Part shown: in pieces, positions 9,701-17,650 of the stretch
Position numbering within the stretch: the first letter of the stretch is position 1
Layout of the letters: each line of letters begins with the position of its first letter
Source: a virus
IMG/VR virus record: IMGVR_UViG_3300035698_002075
Coordinates: 1-36,318 of that record
Length of the DNA stretch: 36,318 nt
Strand: one strand, 5' to 3'
Made by a program: the position numbers and the translations under genes
Notes under the pieces: generated by a model
Told to the model about the DNA's origin: nothing
The model's input: only the letters and a program-made list of their open reading frames with translations
Database searches by the model: none

Positions 9701-12700
9701 AGAATTTAAACTTTCTACTGAATCACCTGAGTTATATAAGTTGAATGCAATTTCTGCCCCTTTTCTAGCCGTAGAACCGGGAATAAAAGTCTTATCAAAC
9801 TCACTTAAAGTACCTACAGGACCCAGCTTATTTACATCCATCATTCTCATGATAGTTATTCTAGCTATATCTCCTTGGGTTAAAGTAGAACCATTTATTT
9901 TACTATCACTGTCTAAGTCATAAGTAGAATCAAAATTAGCAAATAAACCTCGTATCAGTTTATGGGCCTGAGGGCTTGTTCCACTATGTTGAGTAAGACG
10001 TAGGTTTTTAGCTACTAAGGCTCTTTGGTATATTTTATCGTAGTCACCTTCATTAGCTATAATATATTCTAAGTGGTGACGTAAAGAAGCAAGCACTTCC
10101 CTATTAGAGTCAGTACCTTCTATTTGAATATCTAAAATATTACCCCCACTTTCAATACCAAACATCTCTTCTTGTACTGAAATAGGCATACTTAAAAACA
10201 TTTTAATTAAATTAAAATTAGGAGATAAAGAACTTTTTGCTGCTATATCAATAGCCTTTTGATGCTTAGCAGTAGGCTTAGTTCTTACTGTAGTATTTTT
10301 TTCATCATACTCATTAATAACACCCACACCTTGACGGTTTGAATCAGTTAATCTACTTAAGTAATCTAAAATATCACGAGATACTGCACGTATACTGGCT
10401 AACCCATCAACAGCACCCTTATCTCTATACTGTGGGCGTTTAAAAGTGTAAAGACTGTATTGATGGGTATAAACAGAAGTCCTCTTTTTCGTAGTAATAG
10501 GGGCAATTTTTATACCTTTCTTACCATCGGCACCTATGAAGAATGTTTTAGATTGCAAGGCACCAGAACCCTCCAATAGATTAAGCATTTCAAAACCAAT
10601 ACTATTAGCAGTATGTTCCTTTAAGTTGCTACTTGCAGCGCCAACAGTAGTTATGCCCAGAGTACTCATACCTCTTTTACCTAGTGCATCTATCATGGCT
10701 GTTTTAGTAATACCTGCCCCTGTAAAGAAATCAGGTAAAATAGCGTTCTCTTTTAACTTAAGTGTTTTTATTACAGACTCAGACAAAGAAGCAGAACTAG
10801 GTGCGCTACCGTCAGTAAGAGCATAAGTAATAGTTGTCAAAGCTAACGTGTCTAAGATGTCCCCTGCATTAGGCATAAGCGCAATTTTGCCATCTACCAT
10901 TCTATATAGTAAATCTGCCATAGGGTTAAGAGGCATACCGTTCTTATCTTGTTTACCCAACTGGGCTAGTATTCCTTGCTGAGCTTCATACAAAGAAAGT
11001 GCAGGTCCTTTAGTAGCCTTACTACTAGCATTAATAACACCCTTCATTACCTTAAGTCTTTCTGCGGAAAACTTACTGGCTAAAGCAGAAAACTCTTTTA
11101 CTTGTTCTACTTGTGAAGGATTTAAACCATTACGTAATGCATCACTTGCATTAGAATCACCCATTAAAGTATTAAACAAATTAACGACATTATTAGCTAG
11201 TCTGCCTTTAGTAAACTTATACATGGCTTTCACAGAAGCAGGCCAGTTATTTGCAGCTTCTTTAGTTTCATTATGATTAGGAGTAGCTGTGATAGGTGCA
11301 GACTTTTTATTCTTAAAAGAATTTATTATCTGATTTTTATTTATAAAATCTATAGCCTGTTTAATACCCAGTTGAATAACACCATCACTGGCGCTATTTA
11401 ATATTGCAGGAGCTCTTGTGTTATTTAAGCCACTTTTCTCTATAACTTCTCTTAGGGCAATAAGCATCTCTGAGTAAGTATTACCTTCTTTAAGACCTTG
11501 TCTAACGTATTCGATATAGCCTACTTTTTTATGTACTGGCTCATTTACCTTATCTAAATCGTCTTGGCTAACTTCTACTGACTCTCGTGTATCTGATAAA
11601 TTACTTTCTCTATACAATCCTCCAAATACATCAGGAAGTACTGAGTTTATATATCCGGCTAAGTTATCTCCAGGGGTAGAATCAGATGCTTGAATAGCTT
11701 TATCTATTTTATTTAGTATTTCCATAGTAAGTTGGGAATTGGTTTTATTTTTCTTGGCTCTAGGTGTTGTTAAATTACCTGAGTCATTACGAGTTACTCC
11801 ATTTATAAAGTCACGTTCTTCTTGCGTAAATCCAATACTAGGTACTAAAGCCGCAATAGTACCTTCAGTGCCCCCTATCTCACCCTTTATCTGATTGCTG
11901 TCAATGAGTGCTTTAAAAACCCTATTAGCTGCATTAGGTTTAAGAGATACATTACTATTTTCAGTATTTAATATTTGAGCTTGCTTAATACCTGTATTAG
12001 TTACACTGGGAGATTTACCTGATAAATCGGTACCTGCATCAAAGTCTACATCTTTAAATGTACTTTTAAGAAGAGCTGCATTACTTCTACTCTGTTCGAT
12101 AGCAGCTTTAGTCATATCGATTTCAGCACGTATAACTACTTTTAACTTATCGTACTTGGCTTCTTTATATCTTGTCTCTCTAATATTTAGTTGGTCATTT
12201 AAGTTGTTCATAGCTAATTGGAGTGAAACAGCATCTTTAGTAGAAAATGCTTTTTGAGCCATAGTTATATTAGTAGATACATTTTCAATAACCTCTTCGT
12301 TTATCTTTGTTATATTATCACTACCTGCTTTGTTAACACTCCCTGGATTAGCAAGAGCAAGTTTTTTAGCTTTAGCAATAACACGTTTAAAATTATCAAT
12401 TGCTTTAATTAATTTACTATTAGAATCTTTAGCAGTTTTTTGCTGACTAGGGGAACTACCCTTAGATTCTGTATTACGCATTATATTATCAGTGTTTCTA
12501 TCTAGTATCTGTGTTTGAGTGGCTGTGTTAGTAATGGTACTAGTACCACTTGCCACAGGAGCAGCCGCAGAAGCAATCTCAGAGGGTTTAGCCTTAGATA
12601 CGTCTTTTGCTACTTGTGTTGCAGTGTTAATGTCCTCACCAGACTGTAAGACAGCTTGGGCAGCTTTGTTAGATTCAATACCCTTTCGTCTAGAAATCTC

Positions 12701-14731
12701 TTTTTTAAGAACATCTCTATTAGACTGTAAGGTTTTAATCTCTACTTCTGTTAAGGATTCTGTATTATCTAAAGCTTGCATTACTGTTGAATAGAGTTCT
12801 TCTACTATTTTAGTTTCAGGTACTTTTTCTTTTAAAGCTTCTTCAGTCAATCTACGAGCTTTTACGGTTGTATCATATTTAGATACTGTTTTCTCAGATT
12901 CAGTAATAGCCTCTTTAAAGGTTTTGTCTAAAACAGATTCTGTAGTTTCATACGTAGGTAAAGAATCCCCACTTTCATAGGCACTGGCTTCCTCTTCTTC
13001 CCTTCTATTGAGTTCTGCAGTGGCTGCTTTACCTAACTTGGTGTCCTCACCGGATAACTCTTCTAAAGTACTAGTAGAGCTTAAATCAATATCTTCACTA
13101 CTAAAGCTATCTCCGTGGGTTTTGTTTACAACATCTACATTAGTTATAGTAGTAGATGGAGCACTAACCTCTTCTAAGAGCTCTTTAGTTACTTTAGAGC
13201 CTCTTTTACCGAATGGTAATTTAGCAAGCTTAGACGCTCCTTTAGCAGCTAATTGAGGGACACCTGTTTGCATGGCCTGACCTGCACCAAAACCAAGTAC
13301 ACCACCTACAAATGCTTCTTTCTGGTCTAATTTATCCACATCCTGTTTAACAGCAAATTGACCTAAGTTACTCTCTACATATTCTTCTGCAAATTCTTGA
13401 ACACCTGCTTTAGTATTTCTAACAACGCCTTTGGCAGTGCTTGTAATAGTTTTTCGTATTTTACCTCTAGCAGCTTTAGTTGCTTTTTGTGCCTCAGTAA
13501 GAACCTTTGGCTTAATCCCTATAGATTCTCTTAACTTACCCGCACCTGCTAATACTTTATCACCAGCAGCACTAACCACAGCTTCACCAGCAGACGCAGC
13601 AAGAGCAGTAGTTTCTTGTTTAGTAGTTAAAATCTTACCTTCATTGTCTTCACGTAAATCTTCTATGTTTGTAGTAAATGTACGCGCAAACGCAGCAGTA
13701 CTACCTAGAAGAAAGTTCTTAGATACTGCATACATTTCAGGAGCAGATTCTGCAATTATTTGAAGAGTCGCTTCAGGATTACGTAGTATACTAGTAACAG
13801 TTTCCCCGGTAACTGCAGCAATGGCCCCGGCCGCTTTTAAGTAAGCACGGTTCTTATCCCCTAATTTTAATAATTCATAAGCTTCTAATAAGGAAGCTTT
13901 AGCTTGTTCAAAGCTTTGTCTTGCTTCTGAAGAAGCAAGAGCAACTTTAGTTTTGTCTACGAACCTATCTCCTGATTCTACAAAACTCTTAATAGCTTTA
14001 TTACGTTTAATATCTTTAAAGTATTCTTGATAAACATCATATTTACTATCATCATTTTCAGAAGCCTTAGTAACAAAGGCAGATTCTTCATCAGACATAG
14101 AATCAAATATATTAGATATTTCTACTGAGTTGTCTTTATCTTCTGCTTTAAGTTTATCAATCTGTTCCATTTTAGGAGCCACAGAAGCATAAGTAACGTT
14201 ATCAGTTTCAGCCTCTATACCATTACCTAGTTTATCTATAAAAGTCTCAGCCTCAAAAGGTAGAGTAACTAAGGTGTTACCTACTAATTTAGCAGCAGCA
14301 TTTAAACCAGCTAAACCAATGTTAGCTGCACTACCCCCTACATTATTAACGTTGAACAAAGCAGGGTTATTAGTGTCTTTATTTAAAAAGTCTCTTGAAG
14401 TATCAGGAACAAAAGCATTTTCTGGTGCAGGAGTAAAAGGAGTATATGCACTTTGTTCTTGAGCAACCGGAGTAGCAATAAGAGGTAAAGCCGCTCTGTT
14501 AGCTGCATTATCTCTAGAGTTTTGTAGGTAAAAATTATCTCTATCATTCTGGGGAATATCAACATCAGAAGTAAGAAACTCATATCTACTCATACTATCA
14601 GCAGTAGCCTTTGCATGTGCTTGAGGGTCCCTATCTCTATTCTTTTGATTAGTAGCTTGTTCGTTAGATAAAGTCTTCTCTTCAACTAATGAAGGTTTAA
14701 CGGGAAGAGGGGTATTAAATTCTTCAAACAT
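3737..14731 (-). CDS. Virion RNA polymerase (N4 gp50-like) with metallopeptidase-like module
   Basis: Giant 3664-residue protein (N4 vRNAP is about 3500), expected to be packaged in the virion, injected with the DNA and to transcribe early genes. A T7-type core is visible: R1578 in KNLRLTQHSG aligns without gaps to the T7 R425 region, since SPQ..K..RGLF follows at the same distance as T7 NPQ...KGLL. Motif A is DDGIANGI (catalytic D1728). Motif B, RNVVKEPLMRYIYG, has R1854, K1858, M1862, Y1866 and G1867. Motif C is IHSMD (H2118, D2121). The A-to-C spacing of 393 residues is close to N4 (392 by my memory). The N-terminal ~1300 residues hold Ala/Gly-rich hydrophobic helices and polar linkers. 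A Ser/Thr/Asp-rich linker (about 2400-2490) leads to HELVH at 2588-2592 with EE at 2657-2658, a gluzincin-like peptidase signature. The C-terminal part (FTKYKIRAQR) resembles phage ejection proteins. The start is supported by CCAAGGA before the ATG. Confidence 0.92.
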   Translation of the reverse strand: MFEEFNTPLPVKPSLVEEKTLSNEQATNQKNRDRDPQAHAKATADSMSRYEFLTSDVDIPQNDRDNFYLQNSRDNAANRAALPLIATPVAQEQSAYTPFTPAPENAFVPDTSRDFLNKDTNNPALFNVNNVGGSAANIGLAGLNAAAKLVGNTLVTLPFEAETFIDKLGNGIEAETDNVTYASVAPKMEQIDKLKAEDKDNSVEISNIFDSMSDEESAFVTKASENDDSKYDVYQEYFKDIKRNKAIKSFVESGDRFVDKTKVALASSEARQSFEQAKASLLEAYELLKLGDKNRAYLKAAGAIAAVTGETVTSILRNPEATLQIIAESAPEMYAVSKNFLLGSTAAFARTFTTNIEDLREDNEGKILTTKQETTALAASAGEAVVSAAGDKVLAGAGKLRESIGIKPKVLTEAQKATKAARGKIRKTITSTAKGVVRNTKAGVQEFAEEYVESNLGQFAVKQDVDKLDQKEAFVGGVLGFGAGQAMQTGVPQLAAKGASKLAKLPFGKRGSKVTKELLEEVSAPSTTITNVDVVNKTHGDSFSSEDIDLSSTSTLEELSGEDTKLGKAATAELNRREEEEASAYESGDSLPTYETTESVLDKTFKEAITESEKTVSKYDTTVKARRLTEEALKEKVPETKIVEELYSTVMQALDNTESLTEVEIKTLQSNRDVLKKEISRRKGIESNKAAQAVLQSGEDINTATQVAKDVSKAKPSEIASAAAPVASGTSTITNTATQTQILDRNTDNIMRNTESKGSSPSQQKTAKDSNSKLIKAIDNFKRVIAKAKKLALANPGSVNKAGSDNITKINEEVIENVSTNITMAQKAFSTKDAVSLQLAMNNLNDQLNIRETRYKEAKYDKLKVVIRAEIDMTKAAIEQSRSNAALLKSTFKDVDFDAGTDLSGKSPSVTNTGIKQAQILNTENSNVSLKPNAANRVFKALIDSNQIKGEIGGTEGTIAALVPSIGFTQEERDFINGVTRNDSGNLTTPRAKKNKTNSQLTMEILNKIDKAIQASDSTPGDNLAGYINSVLPDVFGGLYRESNLSDTRESVEVSQDDLDKVNEPVHKKVGYIEYVRQGLKEGNTYSEMLIALREVIEKSGLNNTRAPAILNSASDGVIQLGIKQAIDFINKNQIINSFKNKKSAPITATPNHNETKEAANNWPASVKAMYKFTKGRLANNVVNLFNTLMGDSNASDALRNGLNPSQVEQVKEFSALASKFSAERLKVMKGVINASSKATKGPALSLYEAQQGILAQLGKQDKNGMPLNPMADLLYRMVDGKIALMPNAGDILDTLALTTITYALTDGSAPSSASLSESVIKTLKLKENAILPDFFTGAGITKTAMIDALGKRGMSTLGITTVGAASSNLKEHTANSIGFEMLNLLEGSGALQSKTFFIGADGKKGIKIAPITTKKRTSVYTHQYSLYTFKRPQYRDKGAVDGLASIRAVSRDILDYLSRLTDSNRQGVGVINEYDEKNTTVRTKPTAKHQKAIDIAAKSSLSPNFNLIKMFLSMPISVQEEMFGIESGGNILDIQIEGTDSNREVLASLRHHLEYIIANEGDYDKIYQRALVAKNLRLTQHSGTSPQAHKLIRGLFANFDSTYDLDSDSKINGSTLTQGDIARITIMRMMDVNKLGPVGTLSEFDKTFIPGSTARKGAEIAFNLYNSGDSVESLNSEDSKILQDAIDQGGLAMESFTGLVAAGAYFDALNKPIGQRSVELSMFREDDGIANGIAFTMFSFGINAKDGSELNDLFGRVGVQVKGTEGLMERRDAAYASNTKIQDMYQYFSEPILGLVNRTGTVKPEGPLPESKIIPKYLSVSNPDNLGNLLSMVDRAKQLVLGDDGSNLDKVMRNVVKEPLMRYIYGAGDKAILGSVHDLVTSTLLAKIQKIQADYSALEVKNVMETTKVISALKVINGQLKDLSLLTKNNENEIIQNAKPKAAVYLTFENGRVQVKQGKKVLKTSTELSEALSEGINLILGDSTLEVIEEKFGASRAVAGRFNKGVVVLGKLYASVYNRLIRELKDASGNDYVTEDDVKSVNEQMAKAFPGIASILTNTDGSTKESLLVIHNSDMKRGSKSQTINSVTGKGNPAKNNSMFKDTLASEHVVGSPYAIHSMDAAVIVDALLADENIVQVYDGIIQDPLKNEGTKAANKSFHANITNENFSPLSAMADAIVFAGAQVKSIYGYKADEDVSIGKLLNFDTPVKLKSGDYINSEGSLVYREYTHEQLVEQLNIVASHLVKYRSSNNKNIVQTNQYADVMAPTISGTLADAETSNDSVVASRAAESASLETTLGEEVVINNYEIPTSGNKIAAADRKKKNTDRMNSSSAKGVEGEAYKQYIKDLGTYVQSLLASAKLGMVFESSEALNKRIEIVDKYDSQSLTEDEFEAVQAYMLMALEQMENTKKDADSESLLEEGLNTPEVLASTEASLEKETASITPDPTTDKEVADNASVDESTNTAVNKNTANSTGSFTDNAVQESSTDTNGKSILEMFRELLTSNRTTESSLSKEHTSYLESIISAASGAYEALGHAVNINIGRRQDNGGNEGRVVFDEAASTIQVNLRNRNGLGATSMSAQEVLVHELVHPMWRFGLSDRAIRQNATRLFNQVNGIKDLDYTVFLRDGSNHSAAEIKTAKEHFDHTFRNGKEGLEEFLTFATTNEAFRNKLSNVLRETRTKPKGWFAQLSRLISNMIGHIMSSLDEDVPKGKNVQEQLDDLFVRTTSVVNGLKESRKENSVLKAMGEVVENTTVAINDAATNTIVAVTPEKLLKSRLAQAFERRNEADRVDAIKRGEVVSVTRVDTLMNLIRDAINTKSSFINEHVRDIGVHLAGDKVDGAELGRLISKGTAAVDAVADNIKTAILEQIDKSFITIPSEDQNRDITNVIGRTELSYLYAEGVSNKAILNLLRDPGEAKRDMNKILNRIEGMTSASTAQRIFGHIRATSNFMVNENQDLGPTFLNATNIINYVGNIDPVVKANSFTLQSQVDLLLTLSALDQTSIAAKSSIADMLVNPDTENGIANILSMQRAAIITAKNTQFNSPATEHLYRKGYYLQNTNVNVDLIMAPIAEEDIQNKKGYTLREEISIPAGMLAAKPLRMGIYTRDFGGNKVKSNSAILSTTNKSFGEDLSSLLEAANSHLPSGTIEVQRRAYDDAQRADIRRTSDAYASGRVPSNLAGKANLIPTFSKNGNIGRLRMNPVTTEFKEKYLGLDMDYSASLAGGLAQLSYKVNAPIHNMDVLNSLVDTFNRDFASKPNDFVKLTPDDARYERIIASWDEGTKSRMFSSFGGGTDNRVMYIKSNQLTGMMGYHSFTVEDVQRNDAPEVTTAAEIGRQLNNLMASVINTRIGAFVHYYTKEYVSELAKAIVVKTGTVAYANSVSNVLLTALYGMDVLETAKDSIAAVKHARDYIGYRKQANKLIVLIAQENAKPNTNSNEVRRLQSLEAALERNMELSPIHALAEAGELSTVITDPSIKATNAHSVRGKARSSFNKTFLSDGVLGKAIKETFLLEDSATYDLMQQATILTDFVFKFAMYEHNRKVRGMSDTENLAKVKYLFLDYNVSSPKPIEALESTGFMMFTKYKIRAQRIAADAFDENASRAIMQYGLQTQLSGGANIFDSNYLIGNAELGNILQEPFTKVGDVIQLNPLYKMVGGALTE

Positions 14732-14748
14732 ATTTTTTCCTTGGGATA

Positions 14749-14775
14749 ATAAAAAGCCTACAGAGTAGTAGGCTT
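14749..14775 (-). terminator. Intrinsic terminator ahead of the vRNAP gene
   Basis: On the minus strand an 8-bp perfect stem (AAGCCTAC/GTAGGCTT arms at 14775-14768 and 14761-14754, 6-nt loop) is followed by TTTTTATT. It lies 27 nt after the muramidase gene stop and 18 nt before the vRNAP ATG. It should stop most transcription coming from the upstream virion genes. Confidence 0.8.
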
Positions 14776-14776
14776 C

Positions 14777-14805
14777 AGTATAGTTTTAATTAAGAGCGTG
14801 TTCAA
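14777..14805 (-). promoter_or_regulatory. Sigma70-like promoter for the vRNAP gene
   Basis: Read on the minus strand: TTGAAC (14805-14800), a 17-nt spacer, then TATACT (14782-14777). The spacing is ideal and both boxes are near consensus. The expected start of transcription, about 7 nt past the -10 box, falls inside the first arm of the terminator hairpin at 14775-14768. Transcripts started here would therefore lack most of that arm and escape termination. N4 late genes use host sigma70 RNA polymerase, which fits. Confidence 0.6.
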
Positions 14806-17138
14806 CTTTGTTTGTTGTCCTCTGCTCTCATTCTTGCCGCTAACCTATCAGCCCTGCCTCCAACTTGCCTTGCCCAGCGAGAATCTAGCATTGCATCAGC
14901 AGCAGCTGAGTAATCTTCTTTTTGTAAAGCTGCCCACATATCTTCAAAACCTTTAGTACTATCTAAGCTATTACCTGATAGGCCTAACTCTCCTAAGTTA
15001 AAAACCATATTGTGTAATATATTTTTTATCTCTTCGGAGGGGTTGATACCAAACTTTTTAACCATTCTATTTGTCTGGTCAGTAGCTTCTTTAATATCTT
15101 GTGCATACCACTCGTCTACAACTTTTTGAGGTATTCCAGTACCTACAGGATATTTTTCTCTTTCAGCTTTAGTAAGTAAGTGGCCTTTCCCCCCAGTAAG
15201 GTTACCCTTTCCTGTTATCGGGTCTATTTCGCTATCTTCATAGCTAATATGATTGCCTGCTTCATTCCTCACTTCTCCCTCGTCCTGACTTAACTGGGAA
15301 TACTTATTAGATTCCTTACTTATAGTATCTTCAGGGAGTCCTTGAGGTTGCTTACGTCTTAAACTATTTAAAGAGGCTCGTTGTCCTTTCTGATTAGAAT
15401 CACTAACAAAGCCATCTACTTCGTAGATGGCTAAATCAGGTTCCCTTTTTTCAGACTGAGCTTTCAATATTTCTTTTATTATACCTATCTCTCTAGGGTC
15501 ACCTTCACCTGTTTTGAGATACTCCTTAACTGAACGAACTGCGTCACTATTTTCCCTTAACTTTTTATTACCTAGATGTTTTTTAAATTCATCATAGAAC
15601 TTATTATCATATCTAGTGGGAGCATCAAAAGGAATACCCTGTTTATTATATTCAAACGCCTTAGTAGCAGTAGGGTCTAGTCTAAATTTTACATTATTAT
15701 CCATATCCCTGAGCATTCTACTACCTAAAGCGGTATTTACTCTTTTGGTGGCTGATTCAAGCGCTTTCTTAGTGCGTTTAATATCGGCGTTTTTAATTTT
15801 TGCATTAGCAGTTCTCTCTTTGTTATTTATAATTACTTCTTCTTGTTCGGATTTAGATAAATCATTAAAATCGTCTTTATCCATTCCATGTACTTTTTGA
15901 AATAAACCTAAAAAACCGGGAGTACTTTCTAAATCTATATACTCCTCTCTTTGATTAGCAATTCTGTATTTTTCATAATCATAGTCTTTATTATCTGTGG
16001 TAGGTGCTTGACCTCCACTAGGAGCGAGAGTACCAAAAGAGTCATTAGTATTACTGGCTGTATTAGGAAAGACAGGTTCACCCTCTAATTCTTGAAAAGA
16101 ACTAGCTTCTTCACTTTCTTTACGGGTTTTAGCTTCAGCGTTTCTAATGGCTTGCCTAGCCTCGGCTTGGTTAGTAACCTCTTCTCTATCTCTTTGAGTG
16201 TCGAAAGCAGCTTTTTCCCCTAAAGTAGTTCCCCTGAACTTTTGAAAACCTAAATTAGAGTTGTTGTAAGCACGTCTATTCCTATCTACTTGGCTTTCTT
16301 TAAACAAAGTAACTTCATCATCTATACCTTGTATATCTGCTTGTAGTTTAGCCTGACCTTGTGCAGCAGAGGCTCTTAGAGTATTACCCGCTTGTAGCAT
16401 AGTCTCAGAACGTAATCCGTAAGCTTTAGCTTTATCTCCTGCACTAAGTTCTCCTGTTAAATCACTGTCATCTATTCCGGGTATCCAACTGGTCCAAGTG
16501 TTTTCTTCTAGAGCCCCATTCATCATATCGTTTATCTGAGTAGATGTAGGTTTTCTTCCTGTAGCCTGCTGAAAACCAGCAATGATGTCATTCATTTGAC
16601 TACCATCATCACCTATTTTATTCGTCCATGCGTCAGCGGCTCTTACAGAAGCATCTGCATCTGCATCAGGAGCATTCATAGCATCGATACTAGCGTCATA
16701 CATAGTAGTAGAACCATCAAACTGATTTACTTGGGTATCTCTGGCTTGTTTAATTTGAGCCAAATTTTCAATAGTAGTCAAATTAGCTACATCGGCATCT
16801 CTAGTCCTGTCTGCTTCTATACCATATTGCTTTTGTTCCATACTCCGTTCTTGAGCACCTGCATTTATAGAAGTTTGTTGGTCTTGAAAAGCACTTACAT
16901 CTAAACCTCTTTCAGCACCTACTCGAGCTATGCTATTACGCACATCTGCATTACTGCCTTCCTGTGCATCGATAAGAGGGTTTATAGTCTGTCTTAGCCC
17001 TAACTGCTTAGCTTCGTTGCCAATACCTTTTAGAGAGCTACTGATGTTGTTTATAGCACTCTGTTGCTGTTCATTACCCACTTGAATATTACGAATGAGT
17101 CTTGAGTTATCATTTCTAGTGAAATCAATAGTAGCCAT
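14802..17138 (-). CDS. Internal virion/ejection protein with C-terminal GH24 muramidase domain
   Basis: A 778-residue protein likely carried in the virion that opens the peptidoglycan during DNA entry. Residues 1-590 are mostly helical, polar and rich in Gln, Asn, Asp and Ala, as in podoviral ejection proteins. The C-terminal ~160 residues are a T4-lysozyme-type domain: E626, D635 and T648 with H653 in GGKGHLLTK. The E-x8-D spacing is the same as T4 lysozyme E11/D20, and T-x4-H matches T26/H31. The D-to-T loop is longer (13 versus 6 residues). The gene lies between a Q/N-rich virion gene (1-nt overlap, TAATG) and the vRNAP gene, and it precedes a terminator. It lacks a signal sequence, so it is unlikely to be the lysis enzyme. 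Virion role is inferred from context. Confidence 0.82.
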   Translation of the reverse strand: MATIDFTRNDNSRLIRNIQVGNEQQQSAINNISSSLKGIGNEAKQLGLRQTINPLIDAQEGSNADVRNSIARVGAERGLDVSAFQDQQTSINAGAQERSMEQKQYGIEADRTRDADVANLTTIENLAQIKQARDTQVNQFDGSTTMYDASIDAMNAPDADADASVRAADAWTNKIGDDGSQMNDIIAGFQQATGRKPTSTQINDMMNGALEENTWTSWIPGIDDSDLTGELSAGDKAKAYGLRSETMLQAGNTLRASAAQGQAKLQADIQGIDDEVTLFKESQVDRNRRAYNNSNLGFQKFRGTTLGEKAAFDTQRDREEVTNQAEARQAIRNAEAKTRKESEEASSFQELEGEPVFPNTASNTNDSFGTLAPSGGQAPTTDNKDYDYEKYRIANQREEYIDLESTPGFLGLFQKVHGMDKDDFNDLSKSEQEEVIINNKERTANAKIKNADIKRTKKALESATKRVNTALGSRMLRDMDNNVKFRLDPTATKAFEYNKQGIPFDAPTRYDNKFYDEFKKHLGNKKLRENSDAVRSVKEYLKTGEGDPREIGIIKEILKAQSEKREPDLAIYEVDGFVSDSNQKGQRASLNSLRRKQPQGLPEDTISKESNKYSQLSQDEGEVRNEAGNHISYEDSEIDPITGKGNLTGGKGHLLTKAEREKYPVGTGIPQKVVDEWYAQDIKEATDQTNRMVKKFGINPSEEIKNILHNMVFNLGELGLSGNSLDSTKGFEDMWAALQKEDYSAAADAMLDSRWARQVGGRADRLAARMRAEDNKQS

Positions 17139-17644
17139 TAACTAAATCCCCCTTGCTGAGGAGGTACATATGGAGCAGGTTGATTAGCAAACATGCTGGC
17201 ATTATTAGGCTGATTCATAGGTTGCCCTTGTGGAAGACCCATTTGATAACCTTGGTTTACTTCCCCGGGGTTAAATAAAGACTTACCTGCCCCTTGTTTA
17301 AATTGTTGAGTAAATAAACTATTTAAATCTACTTGTTGGTTATTACCAAGAAAAGCCCTAGTACCATTTTTAGCATCCACTTGGCTACGAACGTTCGCCA
17401 TGCTAAATGCATTATTAGATGCAATTTCTTGTTTGTTTAATTTATTGGCTTCTTTAGCATTTTTGTAACCGCCATAGGAATTCCACAAATCAATACCCTG
17501 ACTAAAAGCATTTAATACTGTGCCTATGTTATCCATAGTTTCTCCACCCATAAGAGTGTTAAACCAATTGCTAGTAGTACTAGCTGGGGTACTAACTACA
17601 TTACTGCTTCCATGGCTGTTAGGGAAATTATATTCTTCACTCAT
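17138..17644 (-). CDS. Small Gln/Asn/Pro-rich internal virion protein candidate
   Basis: A 168-residue protein. Residues 25-65 form an amphipathic helical stretch (NTLMGGETMDNIGTVLNAF, then WNSYGGYKNAKEANKLNKQ) of the type seen in small podoviral ejection proteins such as T7 gp14 or P22 gp7. The last 60 residues are rich in Pro, Gln, Asn and Met and are likely disordered. The gene is placed between the membrane-belt protein (6-nt gap) and the muramidase protein (1-nt overlap), which suggests it belongs to the set ejected with the polymerase. By order it is a counterpart of one of N4 gp52-gp53. The role is inferred from composition and position, with no catalytic motif visible. Confidence 0.6.
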   Translation of the reverse strand: MSEEYNFPNSHGSSNVVSTPASTTSNWFNTLMGGETMDNIGTVLNAFSQGIDLWNSYGGYKNAKEANKLNKQEIASNNAFSMANVRSQVDAKNGTRAFLGNNQQVDLNSLFTQQFKQGAGKSLFNPGEVNQGYQMGLPQGQPMNQPNNASMFANQPAPYVPPQQGGFS

Positions 17645-17650
17645 AGCGTC

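Noticed and set aside
5607-14583. Opposite-strand and out-of-frame open frames inside the polymerase gene (for example 7188-7541, 12519-12794, 13431-13763)
   Set aside because: They are low-complexity Ser/Leu/Val-rich mirror readings of an Ala/Thr/Glu/Asn-rich gene, without ribosome binding sites or domain patterns.
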